This document shows, piece by piece, positions 37,339 through 48,519 of a DNA stretch of 64,000 bases. Location: positions 157,620,731-157,684,730 of the forward strand of contig CM042693.1 of assembly GCA_023614405.1 (NCBI GenBank). The letters are read 5' to 3'. The notes below the pieces were generated by a model. The model was not told the DNA's origin. It worked only from the letters and a program-made list of their open reading frames with translations, and did no database searches. Source of the DNA: Avena insularis (Eukaryota > Streptophyta > Magnoliopsida > Poales > Poaceae). Position 1 is the stretch's first letter, and the number at the start of each line of letters is the position of its first letter. The position numbers were made by a program, and so were the translations under genes.

Positions 37339-38609
37339 TGTAACATTCCAAAAATACTAAACTTGGATCATCAAACTCTAATCACCAAAATTAGGGTTAA
37401 CAAAAACTTTTCTAAATGAAAATATGAAAGCATGCATGTGTGTATGCATCCCATTTTGAATTCTTTTGAATTGCCTTGTTTATGTGTTTCTTTGCTTGTA
37501 AAATGTTTCTTAGGTGAATTAAACATCATCTAAACAATCCCCACACTTTTCCCGAAGACAAATAAATCAAAATAAGCCAAATTGAGTGAATGGTCATTTT
37601 GCCCAATTTAACTCTCATGCCTACTTTGGCTGCCCCAAACTTTCAGAACTTAACAGAAACTTGTTTGGATCTTTACACCCCTTGATAGTACTCATAACAA
37701 AGTATCAAGGCCCACCTTGTGATCATCCAGAAACTTTCAAATGCATAGTTTAAATGACAATTCAAAGATGAATCTTTATCATATGGAAAGATCCCACTTT
37801 TTCAAAAACCACTCAAATAAGCTCAACTTTCAAAACCCAAGCATCTGTAGACTCACCAGCACCAACCTAGCACACACACCAAAAATCTTTTCAAAATTCA
37901 AAACTTGAATTCTTGCGGCCATTTCATCAAACACCTTGCAGATACAAATCAAACAAAATTCAAACACTATTGTGAGCAGTGATTCTTGCCTAACTTGTTC
38001 CCTCTCTAGCTCATAGCAACCTTAGTGGATCATCTATCTAACTAAACCAAGAACTAGCCCCACTGTAAGCTTGGCAATGCCATCAATGGTGAGCAGGCCG
38101 AGTGCACCCTTGTCACCCCCATGTCGACAGCAAGCTAGGATAAGAAACAAGCCTAGCAAACATATCTGGGAGCAAGCCAACACCCCACGGCCACTCCATG
38201 TCCAGCGCTCAAACGTTGCCAACCCCTGGACCACACGCACGGAATATGCCAAGCTCGCCAGCAACGATGCCGAGAGCGCGCTCCGTGCGCCACGCTCGAC
38301 CGACGCCCACAGACCGCGCGCCGCCCTCGCCGCGTGCATACGTGATCACCACCGTCCTAGCAACCCTGCAGACACGCTCGTTCGCCGCCGCGCGGACCAC
38401 ACACGCTGTGCGCATTAAAAACCTCCGTCGGGCGCGCGCAGAGCACCGCCGCGTTCCGACCAAACCGCACCGCCCCATGCCTCGCCACCACGTCGTTGAG
38501 CATCACCAGGGAGAACCGCACCGCCCCCTACTGTCGCCCACGCCGATAGCCCTCTGTGTCGTCGACCACAACGAGCTCACCTTGCGCCCCGTCGGTCCCC
38601 TCTCGCCAC

Positions 38610-38617
38610 TATAAATA
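38610..38617 (+). promoter_or_regulatory. TATA box of the R1 5' LTR
   Basis: CACTATAAATAGAGGCCACC, a strong plant TATA box about 1.27 kb from the LTR start. Transcription should begin some 30 bases downstream, giving a leader of nearly 3 kb up to ORF0 unless spliced. Confidence 0.75.
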
Positions 38618-40750
38618 GAGGCCACCCCCAGCCGAATTGAGCACACCATCTCACTCCCCTCTCCTCACTGATTGTTCCACCCTGTTCCCTAAGCAAGGCG
38701 AGCAGCACTTCGCCGGAATTTCACCGGAGCCCGCCGCCTCTAGAGAAGAAGGGAGCCAGCGATTAGAGCCTCCCTAGGAGAAGCTGTCGGTACCAGGAGT
38801 TTCGCCGTCGTCGAATTTGTCGTTCGCCCGCCTCGCCAACCCTCGCCTGAGCCCCGGTGAGCCCCCGACGACCCCCACCTGCCGCGTTAGGTTTCTGTCT
38901 CGCCGGCATTGCCCAACGTTGACGATGACCCTCAGCCGTTAGATTAGAACAAGATCTCAAGGCTCACATCGCCCCATACCGCTTCGCACCCTCTCGTCTC
39001 ACTGACGCATGGGGATAGCGACTTAACCAGCCCGTGTAAGTGTTGTGCTTAGCAGGTCGGCCCAGTATCGTTTCCCACGTAGCCCAGTCATTTGAAATTA
39101 ACCTTTTCCATTTTATTTCAAACACACTTCTGCACCTAGATTCAAAAATCAACCCAGATCGATTCAATGAACCAAATTGAATGAAACCAATTTTGTTAGA
39201 AAGGTCTGGAAATGCTAAATCCAAGCCCGTTGGATTCAAGTCATTTGGATTTGTAGATCATCCTTGGTAAAAATAATAAGGCAGAAGCTTTTCTGCATTC
39301 AAACATTTTTCAAATTTAAACCATGATAGCTTTTTAGTTGATTCCAACTCTCAAAAATCACTTTTAACCATACCTTTCAGAATATATAAAAATATATAGG
39401 TTTACTTACAGAAATAATGACCAAGTAATAAAAGAATGCCACATAGGCATTTCTAGTCACTTTATGTAATTAAAATAAAAGGTTAAACCTTATTAAATTG
39501 TGACACCACTTAAAATCACATTCCCATGTACTAAAATATGTGGTGATGACATGTGTCAACATGATCCCATGTTTGGTTTGGAGCATATTAAATCCTAAGT
39601 AGTTTTTCAATGAGTAGAAATTACTTTTCTAAAAATAAAAGGAATTAAACCAAGCCTTAATCTTGTAATGTTAGAGATGATGTTAGATCATCTATAGGAC
39701 CCCTTTTGTGTGATGATTGCAAGTAGTTAAGTATTGTTTGGTGATTGTGTACCTCGTATTTATTCATAGACGCTAGTACCGACCAAGGATACGAGGAGGA
39801 AGGAGGATACTACGAAGAAGAAGCCGAGGAGAACTTCAACCACTGCTCTACACAAGGCAAGCTTATACTAATACTGATGAAAGCCAATACTTGCAAGCTA
39901 TTAACTTAGCAAGCCTTACTAATCAAGTTGACCTATACAAGCTAATACTTGCTTGCTACTATGCCAACTATATGCGTTAAGAATATGTGATCATACCCAC
40001 TTGACACCCCCTCCTAGTTTTATTCGCAAGCTTTCTATTTTATTTCTTTATAAAAGCTACTTACTTAGGGTTTACTTAAGTGAATTGTAGATTCTAGAAA
40101 GATAATTGAAGGTTGCATAAAGAGCATAAAATTTGGCCTAAGCTAGATAATCTTTATGTCATCCTAAGGAATGAGATTGAACTTAGTTAAAACTCCACTA
40201 GTTTACCACCCCTCATTAGTAATTACCCCCACTTGTAGATGCTAGTGCTAAGAATAAAACTTGATCAACTTTAGATGGGAATACTTGGTGGAAAAATGGT
40301 TATGAAAACCCTGGAATGATGGATCATTCTATTGAAATGTTTTGGACATGTGTTTCCGAAAACACCAGATGATTTATGGTGATGAAAATGTTGAGGCCAG
40401 AGCCTTAGCCCTTTATAAAATTGATGGTTGTCTCAATGCGATACCATTCCAATTTTACCATACAACCACAATACCCGAGAATTGGGTAGGGCTTGACTAG
40501 AAACTTATATACCTTAGTATTAGTTCCCTCACGGCGAAGGTCTGAGCTGAGGCTACCTTGTGAAGATTGTCCACCTGTGCGGTACCCAAGATGACAGTTG
40601 GTCATGGTTGGGAGGCCAAACTCACAGGAGAGGTGCCTATACTAGGGCGTGTAATTGAAAGTTTAGGATTGATTATCCGCATACTGAGTATGGTGAATTC
40701 AGGATTTGTTCCTGACGGATGTATCGAATGTTGTGGTGAAAGTATACAAT

Positions 40751-40779
40751 CTCTGCAGAGTGTCAAACTATTCGAATAG
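40751..40779 (+). promoter_or_regulatory. Dyad cluster in the R1 5' LTR
   Basis: CTCTGCAGAG (40751-40760), spacer TGTCAAA, CTATTCGAATAG (40768-40779), both perfect palindromes. The third dyad is degraded here but intact in the 3' LTR. It lies in the transcribed part of the LTR, 2.1 kb after the TATA box. Confidence 0.65.
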
Positions 40780-41407
40780 CGCGTCATGATTATCGGCGAT
40801 TGGAGTAGCCATCTTGTTCCCCGTCAGATGTTTTCAAAATGACTTGTGAAATGAATTGAGACTTTGACTTGACCACAACAGGGTTGTGATATGAAATACA
40901 AGTTCCCACTTAGGGTTATAAATCGTTAACTAGCATACTCTGCTTCTGAACTTAGTAGAGGTAAATCTGGCTTTTTGCAAAACAACCCTAGAACCTAGTG
41001 TCCTATTACAAAACCCCTTTCACTTGTTAGTATTAGTTTGCAAGTACTTAAAGAGTACTCATGGCTTTGTCCCTGGCTATTCCCATGGCCAGACTATGAA
41101 GAGGAGTACCTGGAGGATGGACCCCGGGAAGGTTACGACAACTAGGATCATCTCCCATCGTCAGCATTGCCTGTGACCCCGAAGATGGAGCTTCGCCTAC
41201 GCTACCGTTATTATTACGTATTCCGCTGCTTGTGTTGTATTAATACTGGTCATGAGATCCTTATTTGTGTAAAACCTTATGTATGGTTTGTAATGGATGA
41301 TGTACTGTGGTATCCAATTTTGTTATGTCTCGCAAAAATGGTAATTCTGGGATTGTGATGTATGGCATAACAGGCATCCGAGATTAAAAATCCGGGTGTT
41401 GACAGGT

Positions 41408-41419
41408 TGGTATCAGAGC
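41408..41419 (+). other. Primer binding site of R1 (tRNA-iMet type)
   Basis: TGGTATCAGAGC, three bases after the LTR end; starts minus-strand DNA synthesis. Confidence 0.92.
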
Positions 41420-41637
41420 CATCCTGACCATAGGAGACCCTAGCTAGACTGGACGTTTGAATCAAAAAAAAACTTAGTTTCAAAACCAAAAGAAACAAAT
41501 ATTTACAAAAACTTATTCCCATTCTTATCACTTACTTCTTTCATGAAAATTCATGTTCCTCAAAAACTCTTCCAAAATACATAAAAATTTGACACACTTG
41601 ATCACTCTACTAACTTACTCATCTTATATTATTTTAG

Positions 41638-42404
41638 ATGGACGTGAAGTCAGCAAGTTTTACCAATTGGACCAGCTTTCGGAACTTTTGGAGCGTCCTC
41701 ACCCCGAGTTCTTCGGAGCTCGGCTCAATGATCAAGGAGGAGAAGATCTGCAGTGGCTAATTTTTGCAAGTCTTCGAGGAAAGATTGAACCCCCCACTGC
41801 TGAGGGAATTCAGTTCACCTTAAGAGAAAACAACTGGCTCGATGGACTTGCCAGGGCCATGCAGGAAGCTCTTGCCCGTTTGTGTGGGCAGAGTATCAAC
41901 CAGATCAAGGGTACTCGCTTTGAGTTTTTCCCAAGGCGTGATGCTAATGGACAACCCCTGGAAGCCCCATACCACCACGAGTTGAAGACTCAATTGGACC
42001 ACCTTAGCTTCATGATGTACGATCGTCAGCAGGAGTTGGATAATTGCCGTGACTACTCCAACCACAAGTCCGCCATCATCAAGACGAAGGATCAAACCAT
42101 CGCCATGCTAGCAAAGGATCGCAATTCTCGCCGTCGTCAGCTCGACAAGAAGGAGCTCATCATTGCCCGTCTTCGCCACCGTATCTCGTCTTTGGAGGAG
42201 ACCATCCACGAGAGAGATATGCAGTTGGAGGAAAGGGAGAATGCCGGAGAGGATCTTCGTGGAGACCCCTACTCCTATCTCAGTGATGATGATGATTTCC
42301 TGGAAGATCAGGCTATGGATTTCTTCACCGATGAGGATGATTACGCGTTCATCGATGACGATGAGGATGATGAGGATGACGACTACACCGACTCCGAGGA
42401 GTAG
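41638..42404 (+). pseudogene. ORF0 of R1: coiled-coil protein with acidic tail
   Basis: An extra ORF between primer site and gag. Seen: an N-terminal domain with ELLERPHPEFFGARLND, QWLIFASLRGKIEPP and NNWLDGLARAMQEALARLCG; a long basic predicted coiled coil (KTKDQTIAMLAKDRNSRRRQ ... IARLRHRISSLEETIHERDM); and a tail dominated by Asp and Glu (FLEDQAMDFF, then DEDDEDDDYTDSEE). It ends with TAG at 42402-42404. Comparison with the R0 copy shows the native start ATG GAC GTG AAG at 41638. R1 has lost one base by codon 5, so that start is out of frame, and has a 36-base in-frame deletion between TTGG repeats. From memory, the rice elements RIRE3 and RIRE8 also carry an ORF before gag. Function unknown. 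Confidence 0.75.
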
Positions 42405-42520
42405 TAGCACTTGAGCACTAGCGTAGTGAGTAGTATTCGGTCCCACTGTATCGTAGTTTCCAGAATGGTTCTTAAAACCGTCTGTTTCCCTTTGTTGTGG
42501 TGTGTGTTGTACCGTGTGCC

Positions 42521-42573
42521 ATGAATGAATGAATGAATGAATGAATGAATGAATGAATGAATGAATGAATGAA
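42521..42573 (+). repeat. (ATGA)13 microsatellite between ORF0 and gag
   Basis: Thirteen tandem ATGA units in the R1 ORF0-gag spacer. The homologous place in R0 (about 58283-58302, reverse strand) has only about four, so it expanded in this lineage. It produces false long frames on the minus strand. Confidence 0.95.
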
Positions 42574-42673
42574 AAGCAAGTTGCTAGAAAAATCTGAGTC
42601 AAACTTTAAAAACTTCTCAGTCCTAGAAACTTAGAAATTTCCCTCTTTTCTCATGATCTATCTCAATCTTCAG

Positions 42674-43600
42674 ATGCCACGTGGAGGAAGTGGTTCATCC
42701 CCGGACCCGATGTTGCAGATACTGCAAATGTTGACTTCTTACTGTGAAGCTGAAAGAGCTGAACGTCAAGCCAACCTAGCCACACTGCAACAGATAGCTC
42801 AGCTTGCCCACAACAACCAAGGCCACGGAAATCAGGACAACCATGGATCTAAGCTCAAGAATTTCTAGAACACCAACCCACCCGTTTTCACTAAGTCGGA
42901 AGAGCCCTTAGACGCCGATGATTGGCTGCAAACCATGGAAAATAACCTAGAAGTCGCCAGAGTGGAAGCTAACAAGAAAGTTTTGTTCGCCACCCACTAT
43001 CTAGCCGGAGATGCCATAGCATGGTGGAACAGTGTTCGTGCAATGACTGGAGGCCATATGATGACCTGGGAGGAATTCAAGGTCAAGTTTAGCCGAACCC
43101 ATGTGCCACCGGGTTTAATCAAGAGGATGAGGGACGAGTTCAGAGAACTGAAGCAAGGAAGGATGACTGTAGTGCAATACCATGACAAATTCCTGTCATT
43201 AGCTAGGTATGTCCCTGATGAGATCGACACCGAAGCCAAGAAGAAAGAAAGATTCTTGAATGGTTTGCATGATGAGATGCAGACTGTGTTAGTCAATATC
43301 CCCTTTGCCGATATTGAAGCCCTGGTCGACTCTGCCATCCAAATGGAAGGAAAGATCAACCAAGCCAATGAGAACCGCAAGCGTCACATGATGCTCCAGC
43401 CAGGAACCCATCAGACCCCAAAGTATCGCCCTAACCCATCTCCAGGATTTGCCCCAAGAACCAACAGACCCCCGATGAACCGTCCAACTTATCCCAACCG
43501 TGGAAACCCAAGGCCCGGAGGAAATCACAACAACCCCGGGAACTCTAGCAATTTCAACCATGCCCCACCCTAGTTCAACAACAATGCTACCACCAACCCC
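42674..43600 (+). pseudogene. R1 Gag
   Basis: Starts at ATG 42674 (MPRGGSGSSPDPMLQIL), about 270 bases after ORF0; the same start is present in R0. The Gag core runs from PLDADDWLQTMENNLEV through LAGDAIAWWNSVRAMTGGH and RMRDEFRELKQGRMTVVQYH to a basic, Pro/Asn-rich tail. In-frame TAG codons at 42866-42868 and 43571-43573 interrupt it. At the first of these R0 has CAG, so a C-to-T change explains it. Without the stops, Gag would continue in the same frame into the zinc knuckle and protease, a single gag-pol frame as is usual for this branch. Confidence 0.85.
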
Positions 43601-44733
43601 AACACTGCCCCGAGGACTGGAAGCAACGTTGTGCCTGTAGCAGCAAAGGACAAGTCGCAGGTAACTTGTTATGACTGTGGAAATAAGGGCCACTACTCCT
43701 ACGAGTGCCCCAACAAGAAGAATGCCACAGCCCCCAATGCAAATGCCCCAGCTCAGCAGCAGCATCGTGTTCAGCCAGGAAGAAGGTTTGCCCCAGGGAA
43801 TTCGCTCAACATAGCGGCGTCTTTTCTCATGCATGCTGAAGAAGCCCAGGAAGCGCAAGACGTCGTGTTGGGTATGTTTTCTGTTAATTCAGTACTCGCA
43901 AGAGTGTTGTTTGATTCTGGTGCATCGCACTCATTTGTCACAGAAGAATTTGCATGCACTAGTAAAATTCAACCAACAAAACTGAAGCATGTTATGATCG
44001 TCCAAATTCCCGGTTCAACCACCAAGGCTAGGCAAATTTGCAAAGTCGTCCCTATCCGCATCCATGGCATAGATTTTTATGCTAATCTGATAGTACTCGG
44101 AACTAAAGGTTTGGAAGTAGTACTAGGAATGGATTGGATGTCCAAACATAAAGGAGTAATTGACTGTGCCAAGAAAGCCATCACCATGACCAGTACAGCC
44201 GAAATATCAGTCGAACATATATATCTGAAACCTTACCTTGCCAATTCTAGTGCAACAAGAGTATAGCCCAACCTACCATTGACCAAGTCCGGATAGTCTA
44301 TGAATACCCCAATGTATTTCCAGACGTTTTGCCCGGTATGCCCCCAGATCGGGATATCGAGTTTATCATTGAACTAATCCCCGGAACAGGACCCATAGCC
44401 CAGAGACCATATAGTATGAACCCATCCGAACTAGCAGAACAAAAGAAGCAACTGGATTCCATGTTGGAAATTGGATTGATTCAACCAAGTGCGTCACCTT
44501 GGAGATCACCTGTCTTGTTTGCGGACAAGAAGGATGGAGGTAACCGTTTGTGTACGGATTATCGGCAGTTGAATGATGTCACCATCAAAAACAAGTATCC
44601 CTTGCCCAAGATAGAAGATTTGTTTGATCAGTTGACCGGTGCCAAAGTGTTTTCTAACATTGATCTTAGGACTGGCTATCATCAACTCAAGATTCATGCA
44701 GAAGATATTCTCAAGACTTCCTTTACCACCTGA
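43601..44733 (+). pseudogene. R1 zinc knuckle, protease and start of reverse transcriptase
   Basis: The zinc knuckle CYDCGNKGHYSYEC lies at 43667-43708 (nucleic acid binding). The aspartic protease active site LFDSGASHSFV has its Asp at 43913, followed by LEVVLGMDWMSKHKGVIDC. Near 44220 an extra two bases in an AT run (ATATAT, against R0) shift the frame. TAG at 44248 then stops the restored frame, where R0 has AAG. From 44329 the reverse transcriptase start is readable: [19 protein letters not shown], then [18 protein letters not shown] and [13 protein letters not shown] at 44731 ends it just before [13 protein letters not shown], where R0 has AGA. No functional polyprotein can be made. Confidence 0.85.
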
Positions 44734-44739
44734 TATGGA

Positions 44740-47193
44740 TTGTACGAGTATACAGTCATGTCCTTTGGATTAACCAATGCCCCCGCTTATTTCATGAATC
44801 TCAAGAATAAGATTTTTATGGACTTCCTGGATAAGTTTGTCGTTGTTTTCATCGATGACATTCTGATTTATTCCAAATCGGAAGAAGAACATGAGCTACA
44901 CCTAAGGACCATTCTTGGAACCCTTAGAGAGCATCAGCTGTATGCCAAGTTTAGCAAATGTGAATTATGGTTACAGGAGGTAGGATTCCTCGGTCACATT
45001 GTATCAGCCGGAGGAATTGCCGTTGACCCTGCCAAAGTGAAAGATGTCGAAGATTGGCAAGCCCCAACCACTCAAACCCAAGTTCGTGCATTTCTCGGAT
45101 TGGCGGGATACTACCGCAAGTTCATAGAAGGATTCTCGAGTATCGCCAGACCCATGACCCAATTGCCGAAGAAGGACAAGAAGTTTGAATGGACCGACAA
45201 ATGTGAAGCGAGTTTTCAAGAACTCAAGAGGAGATTGATTTCAGCCCCAATCTTAATCATGTCGGATATCACGAAGCCCTTTGATGTGTATTGTGATGCA
45301 TCCAAGATCGGTATCGGATGTGTGCTAATGCAAGAAGGCAAAGTTATATCTTATCTATCTCGACAATTAAAACAACATGAGCAAAATTACCCAACCCATG
45401 ACCTCGAACTCGCAGCCGTAGTTCTAGCCCTAAAGACATGGAGGCATTACCTGATGGGAAACCGTTGTGAGATTTACTCGGATCACAAGAGCCTGAAGTA
45501 TATATTCACTCAAAAGGAGCTGAATATGAGACAGAGAAGATGGATTGAGCTAATCAAGGATTATGATCTGGACATTCACTATCACCCTAGTAAAGCCAAT
45601 GTGGTAGCAGATGCCCTTAGCAGATTGTCGTGCCGCTTGAACTCCATGATTTTAAAGGAGCAACCAAGTTTGCACAAAGAGATGGAAGATTTTCGAATAG
45701 AATTAGTAAGTGAAGGATTTTTGGCTAGCATAGAACTTCAACCCACTTTGATCAGTCAGATCAAAGAGGCGCAGAAAGGAAATGCTAGTATCGACGGAAT
45801 CAAGCGCCGTATTGGTACAGGCAAAGTACCCGGATTCACCGAAGACGAAGAAGGAGTTCTGTGGTACAAAGGGCGCCTTTGTGTACCAGCAGATTCTGAT
45901 TTGAAAGAAGTTATTCTGAAGGAAGCTCATGATACTCTTTATTCTATCCATCCCGGAGGAACTAAGATGTATCAAGATTTGAAAGAGCAATTTTGGTGGC
46001 ATAAGATGAAGAGAGAAATAGGAAGCTATATCGCCAAGTGTGATATATGTCAGCGAGTCAAGGCAGGACATCAAAGACCCACTGGACTGTTGCAACCCTT
46101 ACAGATTCCGGAATGGAAATGGGATTCCGTTGGAATGGACTTTATCACCGGACTGCCTACTTCTAGTAGGGGAAATGGCTCTATCTGGGTCGTAGTGGAC
46201 CGATTGTCCAAAGTCGCCCATTTCTTACCCGTCAAGACCACATATCAGAGTTCAAAGCTAGCGGAGTTGTACATCGCTAGAATAGTTAGTTTGCATGGAG
46301 TCCCCAAGAACATCGTATCAGATCGAGGAACTCAGTTTACCTTGAGATTCTGGAAGAAAGTCCAAGAAGGTTTAGGAACCCGCCTAGATTTCAGTACCGC
46401 GTATCACCCTCAGACCGATGGACAAACAGAGCGAGTAAACCAAATACTCGAAGATAAGCTGAGAGCATGTGTGTTAGAATATGGATCCAAGTGGGAAGAC
46501 TGTCTGCCGTTTGCAGAATTTTCATACAACAACAGTTATCAAGCCAGTTTGCAAATGGCCCCATTTGAATTCATGTACGGAAGGAAGTGTCGCCCCCCTT
46601 TGAACTGGTCGGAAGTAGGAGAGAGTCATATTTTCGGACCTGACATCCTACGAGAAGCAGAAGAAAAGGTTCACAAGATTCGTGAGCACCTCAAGACCGC
46701 CCAGTCCAGACAGAAGAGTTACGCCGACAAGAGACATCGAGACCTCGCTTTCAACATAGCAGATTTTGTATATCTGAAGGTGTCGCCATTGAAGGGAATG
46801 CAGCGTTTCCAACTCAAAGGAAAGTTAGCCCCTAGATATATCGGACCTTTCAAAATTCAAAACCGTCGAGGAGAAGTGTCGTATCAATTGGAACTAACCG
46901 AAGAGATGTCAGCTGTGCATAATGTGTTCCATATCTCATTACTTCGCAAGTGTCTCGAAGTCCCAGAGAAGACCGAAGTGTTCAAGAATATTGATCACCG
47001 GACTATAGAGATCAACGATGACCTGACCTATCCTGAAGTACCCATCCGTATTTTGGAAGAAGCCTTCCGAACTACCCGAACCAGAAGCATCAAGTTTCTC
47101 AAGATTCAGTGGAGCAACCACACAGAAGAGGAAGCTACCTGGGAGCGCGAAGATCACATCAGGACGGAGTTTCCCGATCTCTTCAAATCCTAG
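44740..47193 (+). CDS. R1 pol: RT (rest), RNase H, integrase, chromodomain; 817 codons open
   Basis: Longest open frame in the window. Reverse transcriptase: FIDD at residues 37-40. RNase H: D186, E223, D248 and D291 in CDAS, DLELAA, YSDHK and DALSR. Integrase zinc finger: H397, H404, C434, C437; catalytic core D467 (GMDF), D528 (SDRG), E564 (QTER). A GPF motif lies at 702-704 in the C-terminal domain. A chromodomain-like tail at about 767-815 ([17 protein letters not shown] ... EATWERED) lacks the classic aromatic cage, as in the Tekay group. The protein copies RNA to DNA and inserts it; the tail is thought to guide insertion into heterochromatin. The frame itself is whole, but the first Met is not a native start: the upstream part of RT is cut off by the stop at 44731. 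Confidence 0.9.
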   Translation: MYEYTVMSFGLTNAPAYFMNLKNKIFMDFLDKFVVVFIDDILIYSKSEEEHELHLRTILGTLREHQLYAKFSKCELWLQEVGFLGHIVSAGGIAVDPAKVKDVEDWQAPTTQTQVRAFLGLAGYYRKFIEGFSSIARPMTQLPKKDKKFEWTDKCEASFQELKRRLISAPILIMSDITKPFDVYCDASKIGIGCVLMQEGKVISYLSRQLKQHEQNYPTHDLELAAVVLALKTWRHYLMGNRCEIYSDHKSLKYIFTQKELNMRQRRWIELIKDYDLDIHYHPSKANVVADALSRLSCRLNSMILKEQPSLHKEMEDFRIELVSEGFLASIELQPTLISQIKEAQKGNASIDGIKRRIGTGKVPGFTEDEEGVLWYKGRLCVPADSDLKEVILKEAHDTLYSIHPGGTKMYQDLKEQFWWHKMKREIGSYIAKCDICQRVKAGHQRPTGLLQPLQIPEWKWDSVGMDFITGLPTSSRGNGSIWVVVDRLSKVAHFLPVKTTYQSSKLAELYIARIVSLHGVPKNIVSDRGTQFTLRFWKKVQEGLGTRLDFSTAYHPQTDGQTERVNQILEDKLRACVLEYGSKWEDCLPFAEFSYNNSYQASLQMAPFEFMYGRKCRPPLNWSEVGESHIFGPDILREAEEKVHKIREHLKTAQSRQKSYADKRHRDLAFNIADFVYLKVSPLKGMQRFQLKGKLAPRYIGPFKIQNRRGEVSYQLELTEEMSAVHNVFHISLLRKCLEVPEKTEVFKNIDHRTIEINDDLTYPEVPIRILEEAFRTTRTRSIKFLKIQWSNHTEEEATWEREDHIRTEFPDLFKS

Positions 47194-47214
47194 GTAATCT
47201 TTTCGTCCTTTTTC

Positions 47215-47250
47215 AAATCTCGGGACGAGATTTTGTTTAAGGGGGGAAGG
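47215..47250 (+). other. Inverted repeat and polypurine tract of R1
   Basis: AAATCTCG-GGA-CGAGATTT (47215-47233) is a perfect 8-base inverted repeat 22 bases after the pol stop. AAGGGGGGAAGG (47239-47250) is the polypurine tract two bases before the 3' LTR. Confidence 0.8.
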
Positions 47251-48511
47251 TTTGTAACATCCCAAAAATACTAAACTTGGATCATCAAACTCTAATCACC
47301 AAAATTAGGGTTAACAAAAACTTTTCTAAATAAAAATATGAAAGCATGCATGTGTGTATGCATCCCATTTTGAATTCTTTTGAATTGCCTTATTTATGTG
47401 TTTCTTTGCTTGTAAAATGTTTCTTAGGTGAATTAAACATCATCTAAACAATCCCCACACTTTTCCCAAAGACAAATAAATCAAAATAAGCCAAATTGAG
47501 TGAATGGTCATTTTGCCCAATTTAACTCCCATGCCTACTTTGGCTGCCCCAAACTTTCAGAACTTAACAGAAACTTGTTTGGATCTTTACACCCCTTGAT
47601 AGTACTCATAACAAAGTAGCAAGGCCCACCTTGTGATCATCCAGGAAATTTCAAATGCATAGTTTAAATGACAATTCAAAATTGAATCTTTATCATATGG
47701 GAAGATCCCACTTTTTCAAAAACCACTCAAACAAGCTCAACTTTCAAAACCCAAGAATCTGCAGACTCACCAGCACCAACCTAGCACACACACCAAAAAT
47801 CTTTTCAAAATTCAAAACTTGAATTCTTGCGGCCATTTCATCAAACACCTTGCAGATACAAATCAAACAAAATCCAAACACTATTGTGAGCAGTGATTCT
47901 TTCCTAACTTGTTCCCTCTCTAGCTCACAGCAACCTCAGTAGATCATCTAGCTAACTAAACCAAGCACTAGCCCCACTGTAAGCTTGGCAATGCCATCAA
48001 TGGTGAGCAGGCCGAGTGCACCCTTGTCACCCCCATCTCGACAGCAAGCTAGGAGAAGAAACAAGCCTAGCAAACATGTCTAGGAGCAAGCCAACACCCC
48101 ACCGCCACTCCAGCGTAGCTCGAGCGTTGCCAACCCTGGACCACGCACGGACCATGCCAAGCTCGCCAGCAACCATGCCGAGTGCGCCCGTGCATCAGCG
48201 CTTCGCGCCGACGCCACGATCGCACGCCGCCCTTGCCGTGTGCATACGTGATCACCACCGTCCTAGCAACCCCGCAGACACGCTCGTTCGCCGCCGCGCG
48301 AACCACGCTGTGCGCATTAAAAACCTCCGTCGGGCACGCGCAGAGCACCGCCGCGTTCCGACCAAACCGCACCGCCCCACGCCTCGCCACCATGTCGTTG
48401 AGCATCACCAGGGAGCATCGCACTGCCCCCTACCATCGCCCACGCTGATAGCCCTCTGTGCCGTCGACCACGACGAGCTCACCTTGATCCCCGTCGGTCC
48501 CCTCTCGCCAC

Positions 48512-48519
48512 TATAAATA
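48512..48519 (+). promoter_or_regulatory. TATA box of the R1 3' LTR
   Basis: CACTATAAATAGAGGCCACC, identical to the 5' LTR. It could drive read-out into T1, S1 and beyond. Confidence 0.7.

Larger units (their letters stand above)
37339..41404 (+). repeat. 5' LTR of R1 (4066 bp)
   Basis: U3 is AT-rich (37339-38050) and passes into a GC-rich promoter and leader block (38050-39000). A TATA box lies at 38610, the dyad cluster at 40751-40779. It has about 60 bases (around 39030-39090) that the 3' LTR lacks. Short frames in 38034-38960 and near 40405-40787 are accidental. Confidence 0.92.

Noticed and set aside
42521..42573. Regular repeat considered as array or telomere-like repeat
   Set aside because: Simple 4-base microsatellite; no spacers, not a telomere motif.
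42108..42602. 164-codon minus-strand frame with FIHS repeats
   Set aside because: Antisense shadow of ORF0 and of the ATGA microsatellite.
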